From contig NZ_LMJL01000010.1 of NCBI RefSeq assembly GCF_001429295.1, positions 578,529 to 642,528 of the forward strand: 64,000 nt of DNA, written 5' to 3'. The notes beneath the pieces were generated by a model. That model saw nothing but the letters and a program-made list of their open reading frames with translations. It searched no databases and was not told the DNA's origin. The stretch comes from Flavobacterium sp. Root935 (GTDB lineage: Bacteria; Bacteroidota; Bacteroidia; Flavobacteriales; Flavobacteriaceae). This document shows, in pieces, positions 44,072 to 52,807 of this stretch. Every line of letters begins with the position of its first letter. Positions within the stretch are counted from its first letter, which is position 1. The translations under genes were made by a program, and so were the position numbers.

Positions 44072-45598
44072 ATGAGCACAACTAAAAAAATACAATCGGC
44101 ATTAATTTCTGTTTTTTCGAAAGATGGATTAGAACCAATCGTTAGAAAATTACACGAACAAAATGTTACACTTTATTCTACTGGAGGAACTGAAGATTTT
44201 ATCAAAAACCTTGGAATTCCTGTAGTTCCTGTTGAAGACATTACATCTTTTCCTGAAATTCTTGGAGGAAGAGTTAAAACTTTACATCCAAAAATTTTCG
44301 GTGGTATCTTGAATCGTCAGGATAATGAAAGTGATGTACAACAAATGAAGGAATTTGATATTCCTCAAATCGATTTAGTTATCGTTGATTTGTATCCTTT
44401 TGAAAAAACAGTTGCTTCTGGTGCAAGCGAACAAGATATTATTGAAAAAATTGATATTGGCGGAATTTCATTAATTCGTGCTGGTGCAAAAAATTTCAAA
44501 GACACTGTAATTGTAGCTTCTGTGAATGAATACAGTTTGCTTTTAGATTTAATTACAGAACAAGACGGAGCAACAACTCTTGAAAACAGAAGATTGTTTG
44601 CCACTAAAGCGTTCCATGTTTCTTCTCATTATGACGGAGCTATTTTCAATTATTTCAACACAGACGAGACTATTTACAAAGAAAGTATTGCAAACGGTCA
44701 AGTTTTAAGATATGGTGAAAACCCTCACCAAAAAGGATTTTTCTTTGGAGATTTTGATGCAATGTTCAGCAAACTTCACGGAAAAGAATTATCATACAAC
44801 AACTTACTTGATGTTGATGCTGCAGTAAATTTAATTGCTGAATTTAAAACTGACGGACCAACGTTCGCAATTTTAAAACATAACAATGCTTGCGGTTTAG
44901 CGTCAAGAAAAACAATCAGCGAAGCTTATTTAGCAGCTTTGGCTTGCGATCCTACATCTGCTTTTGGAGGTGTTTTAATTTCAAATACTAAAATTGATTT
45001 AGCTACAGCTCAGGAAATCAACAAATTATTCTGCGAAGTAGTTATTGCTCCAGCGTATGATGATGAAGCTGTTGCTGTTTTACAAGAAAAGAAAAACAGA
45101 ATTATATTAGTTCAAAATGATGTTGAATTACCATCTCGCCAAGTAAGAACTTGTCTTAATGGATTGTTAATTCAGGATAGAAATAATATTACGGATAATA
45201 AAGAGCATTTAAAAACCGTTACTATAACAGAACCTACTGCTCAGGAGATCGAAGATTTGATCTTTGCTTCTAAAATCTGCAAGAATACAAAATCAAACAC
45301 AATTGTTTTTGCTAAGAATGGAACATTGATTTCATCAGGTACAGGTCAGACTTCAAGAGTTGACGCCTTAATACAAGCTGTTGATAAAGCAAAAGCTTTT
45401 GGATTTGATTTAAATGGAGCTTCGATGGCGAGTGATGCATTTTTCCCATTTCCGGATTGTGTAGAATTAGCCAAAAAAGCAGGAATTACAGCAGTAATTC
45501 AGCCAGGAGGTTCGATAAAAGACGAATTAAGCATAAATTATTGCAACGAAAATAATCTTGCAATGGTATTTACAGGAACTCGTCATTTTAAACATTAA
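44072..45598 (+). CDS. purH: bifunctional AICAR formyltransferase / IMP cyclohydrolase
   Basis: A 508-residue cytoplasmic enzyme for the last two steps of IMP synthesis. The cyclohydrolase (MGS-like) domain includes ALISVFSKDGLEPIVRKL, STGGTEDFIKNLGI and GGRVKTLHPKIFGGIL. The transformylase domain includes LRYGENPHQKGFFF, ILKHNNACGLA, DPTSAFGGV and SDAFFPFPD. Start chosen at MSTTKK because the longer frame overlaps the promoter. It stands alone before mreB. Confidence 0.97.
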   Translation: MSTTKKIQSALISVFSKDGLEPIVRKLHEQNVTLYSTGGTEDFIKNLGIPVVPVEDITSFPEILGGRVKTLHPKIFGGILNRQDNESDVQQMKEFDIPQIDLVIVDLYPFEKTVASGASEQDIIEKIDIGGISLIRAGAKNFKDTVIVASVNEYSLLLDLITEQDGATTLENRRLFATKAFHVSSHYDGAIFNYFNTDETIYKESIANGQVLRYGENPHQKGFFFGDFDAMFSKLHGKELSYNNLLDVDAAVNLIAEFKTDGPTFAILKHNNACGLASRKTISEAYLAALACDPTSAFGGVLISNTKIDLATAQEINKLFCEVVIAPAYDDEAVAVLQEKKNRIILVQNDVELPSRQVRTCLNGLLIQDRNNITDNKEHLKTVTITEPTAQEIEDLIFASKICKNTKSNTIVFAKNGTLISSGTGQTSRVDALIQAVDKAKAFGFDLNGASMASDAFFPFPDCVELAKKAGITAVIQPGGSIKDELSINYCNENNLAMVFTGTRHFKH

Positions 45599-45604
45599 TT
45601 TGTT

Positions 45605-45612
45605 TAACTTTG
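45605..45612 (+). promoter_or_regulatory. mreB promoter -7 box
   Basis: TAACTTTG matches TAnnTTTG, 40 bases before the mreB start and just after the purH stop. Confidence 0.5.
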
Positions 45613-45652
45613 TTCAAAATAATTTATAACATTTTAAACCCCTAAAAAACTT

Positions 45653-46681
45653 ATGGGATTTTTTGATTTCATGACTGAGGATATTGCAATAGACCTTGGT
45701 ACCGCAAACACTTTAATCATTCATAATGATAAAGTTGTTATTGACAGCCCCTCTATCGTAGCACGTGATAGAGTATCAGGCAAAATCATCGCTGTTGGTA
45801 AAGAAGCCAACATGATGCAAGGTAAAACGCATGAAAACATCAAGACCATAAGGCCTTTAAAAGATGGTGTAATTGCAGATTTTGACGCGTCAGAAAAAAT
45901 GATCAATATGTTCATTAAAAGTATTCCTGCGTTAAAAAAGCGAATGTTTACACCAGCATTAAGAATGGTAGTTTGTATTCCTTCTGGAATTACTGAGGTT
46001 GAAATGCGTGCAGTAAAAGAATCTTGTGAGCGTGTAAATGGAAAAGAAGTTTACTTGATTCACGAACCAATGGCCGCTGCAATCGGTATTGGAATTGACA
46101 TCATGCAGCCAAAAGGAAACATGATTGTTGACATTGGAGGTGGTACAACAGAAATCGCTGTAATTGCTTTAGGTGGTATTGTATGTGATAAATCTGTAAA
46201 AATTGCCGGTGACGTTTTCACAAATGATATTGTTTATTATATGCGTACACAACATAACCTTTTTGTTGGAGAAAGTACTGCTGAAAAAATAAAAATTCAA
46301 ATTGGAGCTGCAATCGAAGATTTAGATGGTCCGCCAGAAGACATGTCTGTTCAAGGTAGAGATTTACTTACTGGTAAACCGAAACAAGTAGATGTTTCTT
46401 ACCGTGAAATTGCAAAAGCTTTAGACAAATCTATTCAACGTATCGAGGATGCAGTAATGGAAACATTATCTCAAACTCCTCCTGAGTTAGCTGCCGATAT
46501 TTATAATACTGGTATCTATTTAGCGGGTGGTGGATCTATGTTGAGAGGTCTTGACAAACGTATTTCTCAAAAAACAGATTTACCTGTTTACATTGCAGAA
46601 GATCCTTTAAGAGCTGTTGTTCGCGGTACAGGAATGGCACTTAAAAATATTGCAAAATTTAAAAGTATCTTAATCAAATAA
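45653..46681 (+). CDS. mreB: rod shape-determining actin homolog MreB
   Basis: A 342-residue cytoplasmic filament protein that organises the cell wall elongation machinery. ATP-binding motifs of the actin fold are present: EDIAIDLGTANTLI (phosphate 1), NMIVDIGGGTTEIAVIA (phosphate 2) and GIYLAGGGSMLRGL (adenosine). Length is normal. First gene of the rod-shape operon; mreC follows after 111 bases. Confidence 0.97.
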   Translation: MGFFDFMTEDIAIDLGTANTLIIHNDKVVIDSPSIVARDRVSGKIIAVGKEANMMQGKTHENIKTIRPLKDGVIADFDASEKMINMFIKSIPALKKRMFTPALRMVVCIPSGITEVEMRAVKESCERVNGKEVYLIHEPMAAAIGIGIDIMQPKGNMIVDIGGGTTEIAVIALGGIVCDKSVKIAGDVFTNDIVYYMRTQHNLFVGESTAEKIKIQIGAAIEDLDGPPEDMSVQGRDLLTGKPKQVDVSYREIAKALDKSIQRIEDAVMETLSQTPPELAADIYNTGIYLAGGGSMLRGLDKRISQKTDLPVYIAEDPLRAVVRGTGMALKNIAKFKSILIK

Positions 46682-46792
46682 GATTCAAAATAACAATCAA
46701 TTTACTTTTATAAGGGTCAAATTTTTAATATTTGATCCTTATAAAATCTGAAACCATAAAGCATATCCTGAAACAAAATAACCAAACAAGAA

Positions 46793-47623
46793 ATGCAGCA
46801 AATTTTTAATTTCATTATAAGAAACAGTAATCGATTGCTGTTTTTGCTGCTTTTAGGTATTTCGTTAGGACTCACAATTCAATCTCATTCTTATCACAGA
46901 AGCAAGGTAATCAGTTCTGCTAATTTTTTAAGCGGCGGTGTTTATGAAAAAATAAATCGTGTAAATGAATATTTGAATTTAAGAGCTGAAAACGACGAAC
47001 TTGTACTTGAGAACGCAAGATTAAAAAGTCTTTTATTCAACAAGGAAGACACTACAAAATTACCTTTACCTGACAGTATCAAAGGCGTAAAACCTGCTGA
47101 CATAATCGTATCAAAAGTAATTCACAACTCTTATAATACACATGAAAATTACATCACCTTAAATGCTGGAAGCAATGAAGGGATTAAACAAGATATGGGT
47201 GTTATTAATAGCTTAGGAATTATTGGAGTCGTTGATAATACTTCGCCAAGATATTCTACTGTTGTGAGTATTTTAAACATGAAATCGCAGATTAATGCTA
47301 AAATCAAAAAATCAAATCATTTTGGTTCATTAACTTGGGATGGAAAAAGTACAGGATTTGTGCAATTAGAAGATGTTCCTAGATTAGCTTCTATTAGAAA
47401 AGGCGATACTATTGTAACTGGAGGTCAATCTGTGATTTTCCCAGAAGGAATCAATATTGGTACGGTAGATAAAATATACATCAAAAAGAATACAAGTTAT
47501 TATGTCATAAATGTTAAGCTATTTAATGACATGACAAATCTTGGACACGTTTATATTATCAAGAGTAAGGACAGAGAAGAACTTATTAATTTAGAAAACA
47601 AAAGCAAAGAAAAAGATGAATAG
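46793..47623 (+). CDS. mreC: rod shape-determining protein MreC
   Basis: A 276-residue inner membrane protein with one N-terminal helix (about 13-30), a short coiled coil (NEYLNLRAENDELVLENARLKSL, in two parts) and a periplasmic beta domain (GSNEGIKQDMGVIN, GLVGVV-like GIIGVVDN, KGDTIVTGGQSVIFPEGINIG). It links MreB to the penicillin-binding proteins. The C-terminal end overlaps mreD by 8 bases. Confidence 0.93.
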   Translation: MQQIFNFIIRNSNRLLFLLLLGISLGLTIQSHSYHRSKVISSANFLSGGVYEKINRVNEYLNLRAENDELVLENARLKSLLFNKEDTTKLPLPDSIKGVKPADIIVSKVIHNSYNTHENYITLNAGSNEGIKQDMGVINSLGIIGVVDNTSPRYSTVVSILNMKSQINAKIKKSNHFGSLTWDGKSTGFVQLEDVPRLASIRKGDTIVTGGQSVIFPEGINIGTVDKIYIKKNTSYYVINVKLFNDMTNLGHVYIIKSKDREELINLENKSKEKDE

Positions 47624-48122
47624 CGCTTTGTTGGTAAATATTTTTCGATTTATTATGCTGCTGGCAATTCAGATTGTTATATTCAACAATATGAATTTCT
47701 TAGGATACATAAGTCCTTTTCCGTATATCTTGTACATTATTTTGTATCCTGTAAACAGCAATAAAGCTGGTTTAATTCTTTCTAGTTTCTTACTAGGAAT
47801 AACAATGGATATGTTTTGTAATTCTGGTGGAATACATGCAACTGCTTGTGTTATTCTAGCCTACTACAGGCCTTATATTTTCAAATTTTCATTCGGACTT
47901 AGTTACGAATATCAAACCATAAAATTAAATGAGTCTCTAACTCCAGAGCGTTTTTCATTTATTTTGGTTTCGGTTTTAATACACCACATTGTATTATTTG
48001 TTCTCGAAGCATTTCAGTTTAAATTTATCTGGGACATTTTACTCCGAACCTTATTTAGCTCTATCTTTACTATAATCACCTCAATAATAATAATTTATCT
48101 TATTAAGCCCAATAAACGATGA
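47616..48122 (+). CDS. mreD: rod shape-determining protein MreD
   Basis: A 168-residue polytopic membrane protein with about five helices; small and very hydrophobic, as is usual for the family. Identification relies on position between mreC and mrdA together with the hydrophobic profile and IVIFNNMNFLGYISPFPYILYI near the start (split motif). Overlaps both neighbours (8 bases and ATGA), so the genes are translationally coupled. Confidence 0.88.
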   Translation: MNSALLVNIFRFIMLLAIQIVIFNNMNFLGYISPFPYILYIILYPVNSNKAGLILSSFLLGITMDMFCNSGGIHATACVILAYYRPYIFKFSFGLSYEYQTIKLNESLTPERFSFILVSVLIHHIVLFVLEAFQFKFIWDILLRTLFSSIFTIITSIIIIYLIKPNKR

Positions 48123-50092
48123 GAAAAGTTCTGCTGCCCACTATAATTATTATTGCAGCATCTTTGCTAGTGATTAGGATATTTTATCTGCAGATTATTG
48201 ACGATTCTTTTAAATTGAAATCAGAAAATAATGCGATAAAAAAAGTTTATGATTACCCTGAGCGAGGTTACATTTACGATCGAAATGGAAAACTTCTTGT
48301 GGCTAATCAGGCTTCGTATGATATTATGGTAATTCCTAGAGAAGTAAAGAAAGACCTTAATATTGCTGAATTTTGTAATCTTCTAAATATTACTCAAGAA
48401 GAATATCATAAACGTATTGAAAAGGCAAAAGTATACAGTCCGAGACTTCCTTCTGTTTTTCTATCGCAATTAAATAAAACTGAATTTGCTGCTTTTCAAG
48501 AAAAAATCAGAAAGTATGAAGGCTTTTATTTCCAAAAAAGATCTTTACGTGATTATGAAGTAGATTATGGTGCAAATATTTTTGGTTTCATCACACAAGT
48601 TAATGAGAAATTAATTGCCAAGAATCCTTACTATAACAGTGGTGATTTAATCGGAAAACAAGGTGTAGAAGAAAGTTACGAAGAAATTTTACGTGGTATA
48701 AAAGGTGTAAAATACATTCAAAAAGATAAATACAACCGAGAGATTGGTCCCTATAAAGAAGGAAAATACGATACGATTGCCGTTGCCGGAGAAGATATCA
48801 ACTTGACTATTGATGCTGAACTTCAAAAATATGGTGAAGAATTAATGATCAATAAGCGAGGAGGAATTGTTGCCCTTGAGCCTAAATCTGGTGAAATCTT
48901 AGCGCTTGTCACCGCTCCTTCTTACGATCCAGGTATTTTAGTAGGACGTCAGAGATCTAAAAATTATACGCTTTTATATCGTGATTCTATCGCGAAACCG
49001 TTATACGACAGAGGACTTTTAGCAGAATATCCACCAGGTTCTCCATTTAAAATTCTTACTGGATTAGTTGCACTTCAAGAAGGTGTAGTTAATGAGCAAA
49101 CCACTTTTATGTGTCATCACGGATTTAGTTATGGAGGAGGCCGATTCATGAAATGTCACGGTTTTGGACCTCATCAACTGCATAATGGAATTTACAATTC
49201 TTGTAATACTTATTTTGGTCAGGCATACATGTTAACAATTAACAAATATTCTGATCCTGGCAAAGCTGTAGATGTTTGGAGTGATCACGTAAGAAGTTTT
49301 GGTTTAGGACAATTTATGGGTTATGATTTACCAACTGGTAAAAAAGGAAATATTCCGACCTCTAAAACATATAAACGAATTTACCCTAACGGAGGATGGA
49401 GAAGTTCCACCATTGTATCAAATGCAATTGGTCAGGGTGAAGTTTTGATGACTCCGATTCAATTAGCCAATATGATGGCAACTGTTGCAAATCAGGGTTA
49501 TTATTATACTCCTCATATCATTAAAAAGATTGAAGGAGAAAAAATTGACGAAAAGTTTACCACAAAGCATGTTACAACTATTGATCAGAAATATTTTCCG
49601 CCAGTTATCAGCGGATTATTTGATGTTTACAATAAAGGTACCGCATATGCTCTTAGAGTAGAAGGAATTGATATTTGCGGAAAAACTGGAACAGCTGAGA
49701 ATTATGCAAAAATAAACGGTAAAAGAGAAAAGCTTAAAGATCACTCTATTTTTGTGGCTTTTGCACCAAAAGACAATCCGAAAATTGCAATTGCAGTTAT
49801 GATTGAAAACGGAGGTTTTGGAGCAACTGTAGCTGGACCTATCGCGAGTTTAATGATTGAAAAATATCTTAGAAAAAAAATTACGAGAACTGATTTGGAA
49901 GTAAGAGTATTAAACAAAAGTTTGCTTTCTGAATATGCTAAATTGGGCGGATTAGGAGAGGCTCTTAAAATAGAATCTGTACCAAAAGATTCTGTTTTAC
50001 AAGCCAAAATTGTAAAACCAAAAGCACCAGTCGCAACAGCACCAACCACTGAAGTTAAGAAAACAGCAGTAGACACTACTAAGAAAAACTAA
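48119..50092 (+). CDS. mrdA: penicillin-binding protein 2 (elongation transpeptidase)
   Basis: A 657-residue inner membrane transpeptidase of the elongasome. It has an N-terminal anchor helix, a dimerisation domain with RGYIYDRNGKLLVAN, and a transpeptidase domain with the active-site serine in PPGSPFKILTG (SxxK), the SCN motif in YNSCNTYFGQ and the KTG motif in CGKTGTAENY. The C terminus ends in a Lys/Pro/Thr-rich tail (about 620-657) that is likely disordered. Works with RodA, encoded 15 bases downstream. Confidence 0.95.
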   Translation: MRKVLLPTIIIIAASLLVIRIFYLQIIDDSFKLKSENNAIKKVYDYPERGYIYDRNGKLLVANQASYDIMVIPREVKKDLNIAEFCNLLNITQEEYHKRIEKAKVYSPRLPSVFLSQLNKTEFAAFQEKIRKYEGFYFQKRSLRDYEVDYGANIFGFITQVNEKLIAKNPYYNSGDLIGKQGVEESYEEILRGIKGVKYIQKDKYNREIGPYKEGKYDTIAVAGEDINLTIDAELQKYGEELMINKRGGIVALEPKSGEILALVTAPSYDPGILVGRQRSKNYTLLYRDSIAKPLYDRGLLAEYPPGSPFKILTGLVALQEGVVNEQTTFMCHHGFSYGGGRFMKCHGFGPHQLHNGIYNSCNTYFGQAYMLTINKYSDPGKAVDVWSDHVRSFGLGQFMGYDLPTGKKGNIPTSKTYKRIYPNGGWRSSTIVSNAIGQGEVLMTPIQLANMMATVANQGYYYTPHIIKKIEGEKIDEKFTTKHVTTIDQKYFPPVISGLFDVYNKGTAYALRVEGIDICGKTGTAENYAKINGKREKLKDHSIFVAFAPKDNPKIAIAVMIENGGFGATVAGPIASLMIEKYLRKKITRTDLEVRVLNKSLLSEYAKLGGLGEALKIESVPKDSVLQAKIVKPKAPVATAPTTEVKKTAVDTTKKN

Positions 50093-50107
50093 GAAAGATT
50101 ATTTCAA

Positions 50108-51343
50108 ATGAAAAATCAAAGTGTAAAAAATAATATCGATTGGATAAGTGTCTTTATCTACATTGCGCTGGTAACTTTAGGTTGGCTGAATATTTATTCG
50201 TCTTCATTATTGTCAACTGACGGAACTTATCAAAAACAGCTTATTTTTATCTGCTGTACTATTCCTTTGATATTTATAGTTCTTTTTGTTGATGGTAAGT
50301 TTTATGAAAAATATGCCAGTATTATCTTTGGAGTTTCTCTCTTATCTCTTGCGGGCCTATTTCTTTTCGGAAAAACGATTGCAGGTCAGCGATGCTGGTA
50401 TGCCATAGGAAGTTTTACTTTACAGCCTTCAGAATTTGCAAAAGCCGCAACTTCATTGGCGCTGGCTAAATACCTGAGTGACACTCAAATTAATTTAAAA
50501 GAAACCAACAGACAGATTCAGGCATTAGCTATTATGTTATTACCTGTAATACTTATTTTACCACAGCCAGATCCTGGAAGTGCTTTAATTTACAGTGTTT
50601 TTATCCTTGTTTTATATAGAGAAGGCCTACCTTCTTGGTATGTCTGGACCGCTTTTATTACTATTGTTCTCTTTGTTCTTACATTAGTACTAGAACCTTA
50701 TGTAGTTGTCATAATTGCGTTTGTTGTATTAGCTATTATCCATTTCAAAGGCAGGGCTGTTGACCGCAATATAATTTTGAGCGCTATATTATTAGCCTTA
50801 ATCTCTGGTTTTGTCTTTTCTGTTGATTACGTTTTTGATAACGTTTTTAAACAACACCATAGAGACCGTTTCAATATTTTATTAGGTAAAAGCGTCGATA
50901 TGAAAGGTATTGGATATAATACCAATCAGTCTGAAATTGCAATTGGATCTGGGGGATGGATTGGAAAAGGTTTCTTGGAAGGAACACAAACCAAAGGCGG
51001 ATTTGTACCCGAACAACATACCGATTATATCTTTACAACAGTTGGTGAAGAATGGGGATTTGCAGGCTCTTTAACCGTAATTGCACTTTTCGTTGGATTA
51101 TTGCTTAGAGTAATTTATTTAGCTGAAAGACAAAAAACAAAATTCAGCCGAGTCTACGGATATTGTGTCGCAGGTATTCTCTTTATACACTTTTTTGTAA
51201 ATATTGCGATGGTAATTGGAATATTCCCTACAATTGGGGTTCCTCTACCCTTCTTTTCATACGGAGGTTCTGGACTCTGGGGTTTTACCATTTTGTTGTT
51301 TATTTTTCTTAAAATGGACGCTAACAAAGTAAATGAATGGTAG
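50108..51343 (+). CDS. rodA: peptidoglycan glycosyltransferase RodA
   Basis: A 411-residue SEDS family protein with about ten transmembrane helices. Key segments are LQPSEFAKAATSLALAKYL, PQPDPGSALIYSVFI (catalytic Asp region), TKGGFVPEQHTDYIFTTVGEEWGF and PLPFFSYGGSGLWGF. It polymerises glycan strands together with PBP2. Last gene of the rod operon; a gap and then a terminator for the opposing gene follow. Confidence 0.95.
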   Translation: MKNQSVKNNIDWISVFIYIALVTLGWLNIYSSSLLSTDGTYQKQLIFICCTIPLIFIVLFVDGKFYEKYASIIFGVSLLSLAGLFLFGKTIAGQRCWYAIGSFTLQPSEFAKAATSLALAKYLSDTQINLKETNRQIQALAIMLLPVILILPQPDPGSALIYSVFILVLYREGLPSWYVWTAFITIVLFVLTLVLEPYVVVIIAFVVLAIIHFKGRAVDRNIILSAILLALISGFVFSVDYVFDNVFKQHHRDRFNILLGKSVDMKGIGYNTNQSEIAIGSGGWIGKGFLEGTQTKGGFVPEQHTDYIFTTVGEEWGFAGSLTVIALFVGLLLRVIYLAERQKTKFSRVYGYCVAGILFIHFFVNIAMVIGIFPTIGVPLPFFSYGGSGLWGFTILLFIFLKMDANKVNEW

Positions 51344-51543
51344 GTTTTAAAATTGTTAATTGTTAACTACAAATTTTAAAACTTCTTACGAAACACTAAC
51401 ATTTACAGAAACTCTTACAAGTTCGTTCTAATAATCAAAAGTGTTTGTTATTTTCTTATATCCGGTTGAAACCGCACTATAGTAAATACTAGAGAGAATT
51501 CATTTATATAAATAGAAATTATTTCTAAATTAAATATGAAAAT

Positions 51544-51580
51544 AAAAAAGTCCGAAGTTTTGAAGCTTCGGACTTTTTTA
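51544..51580. terminator. bidirectional terminator between rodA and the DedA gene
   Basis: A 14-bp perfect stem (AAAAAAGTCCGAAG / CTTCGGACTTTTTT, 8-base loop). Confidence 0.9.
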
Positions 51581-51593
51581 TTTTTATTTCTTA

Positions 51594-52274
51594 TTATATC
51601 TTTTCTGCTGGTCTCTTTTTCAAAAGCTTCATTAACACTGGGAATGTTGATATGATTACAATAATTATAATAATATATTCTATATGTTTTTTCAAATCTA
51701 TTCCTTGTTTTAAAAAGATGCCGTACAAATAATGTCCTGCAAAAATTAATATGAAAGACCAAAGGAAAGAACTCAAAATATTATAAAACATAAACTTCTT
51801 TTTATCCATCGAAACAATTCCTGCAACTATTGGCGCAAACGTTCTAAAAATAGGAAGAAATCTAGCGTAGATAATGGCTTTTCCTCCATACTTTTCGAAG
51901 AAATCTTTTGATTGAAGCAGATATTTTTTCTTAAACCAGAATGAATCTTCTTTTTTAAATAAATAATAACCACTTTTGGCTCCAAACCAATAACCTGTCA
52001 TATTTCCTAAAACTCCCATTATTCCAACTAAAGTCGCAAGTAGTAGTACATTTAAAAAATCGTTAGGAATAAACATAACATTTTCAATCAAGTCACGGCT
52101 ATAAATACCTGCTAAAAAAAGCAAACTATCTCCAGGCAGAAAAAAACCTGCAAAAAGCCCTGTTTCAGCAAACACTATAAACAGCACAATAAACAACCCA
52201 ATCTGAAAACCTCCGACACTTAAAGTAATATAAAATTCAGGGTTAATTAACTGGGTCCAATCAAAATTATTCAT
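51594..52274 (-). CDS. DedA family membrane protein
   Basis: A 226-residue inner membrane protein of the DedA/SNARE-associated family, now linked to polyprenyl-phosphate or lipid flipping. It has FAETGLFAGFFLPGDSLLFLAGI near the N terminus (family motif E.G...G..LPG), NMTGYWFGAKSGYYLF and GGKAIIYARFLPIFRTFAPIVAG (R.....R motif). Start taken at MNNFDW; an upstream start at 52316 would add 14 polar residues. Confidence 0.9.
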   Translation of the reverse strand: MNNFDWTQLINPEFYITLSVGGFQIGLFIVLFIVFAETGLFAGFFLPGDSLLFLAGIYSRDLIENVMFIPNDFLNVLLLATLVGIMGVLGNMTGYWFGAKSGYYLFKKEDSFWFKKKYLLQSKDFFEKYGGKAIIYARFLPIFRTFAPIVAGIVSMDKKKFMFYNILSSFLWSFILIFAGHYLYGIFLKQGIDLKKHIEYIIIIIVIISTFPVLMKLLKKRPAEKI

Positions 52275-52371
52275 AAAACGAAGTTGGTTATCTTTATAAG
52301 TGTGTGAAAGTAACAATAATTTACTGTAACCGCAATAAAATGCGGTATTTTAAACATAAATTAACTATTAA

Positions 52372-52400
52372 AAAAAGCCCAAACTAACGCTTGGGCTTTA
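52372..52400. terminator. terminator after the HMA protein gene
   Basis: Stem AAAGCCCAA / TTGGGCTTT (52374-52382 with 52391-52399), with a T run on the minus strand. A second small hairpin (ACCGCA/TGCGGT, 52329-52346) lies beyond it. Confidence 0.8.
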
Positions 52401-52407
52401 AAAATAA

Positions 52408-52749
52408 TTATTCTCTTACGTACTTGCAGCAAGTGTGTAAATTGTCATAATCTGCTGTTTCAGCTTTAACCTCCTTAGTATCGTGACCTGCTTTTGCGAC
52501 TGCCTTGTTTAAATCTAAAGGAGAAGATTTTTCTTCGTTTAAAATAACTGAAAGCTGATGCGAACTTATGTCCCAGCTAGCAGTTTTTACTCCGGGAACA
52601 CCATAAGCCGCTTTTTCTATTCTCTTCTTACATTGTTCACAGTTTCCGTTTACTTCTGTGGTGTATTTTAAATTTTTATTCTTTTTAGTTTGTGCCTGCG
52701 CAGAAAACCCTAAAAAAGATATCATTACTATTAAAACTAATTTATTCAT
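52408..52749 (-). CDS. secreted heavy-metal-associated (HMA) domain protein
   Basis: A 113-residue exported protein with a signal peptide (MNKLVLIVMISFLGFSAQAQ) and a ferredoxin-fold HMA domain with the metal-binding GNCEQCKKRIEKA (CxxC) and the usual GVKTASWDI strand. Two more adjacent Cys lie near the C terminus (HTCCKYV). It is likely periplasmic and copper-related. It lies 58 bases after the TonB receptor gene, in the same unit. Confidence 0.87.
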   Translation of the reverse strand: MNKLVLIVMISFLGFSAQAQTKKNKNLKYTTEVNGNCEQCKKRIEKAAYGVPGVKTASWDISSHQLSVILNEEKSSPLDLNKAVAKAGHDTKEVKAETADYDNLHTCCKYVRE

Positions 52750-52807
52750 TTTGTTACTATTTATTAACGTTATATTGATTTTTGAAATTGTTATTACGAT
52801 TAAAATT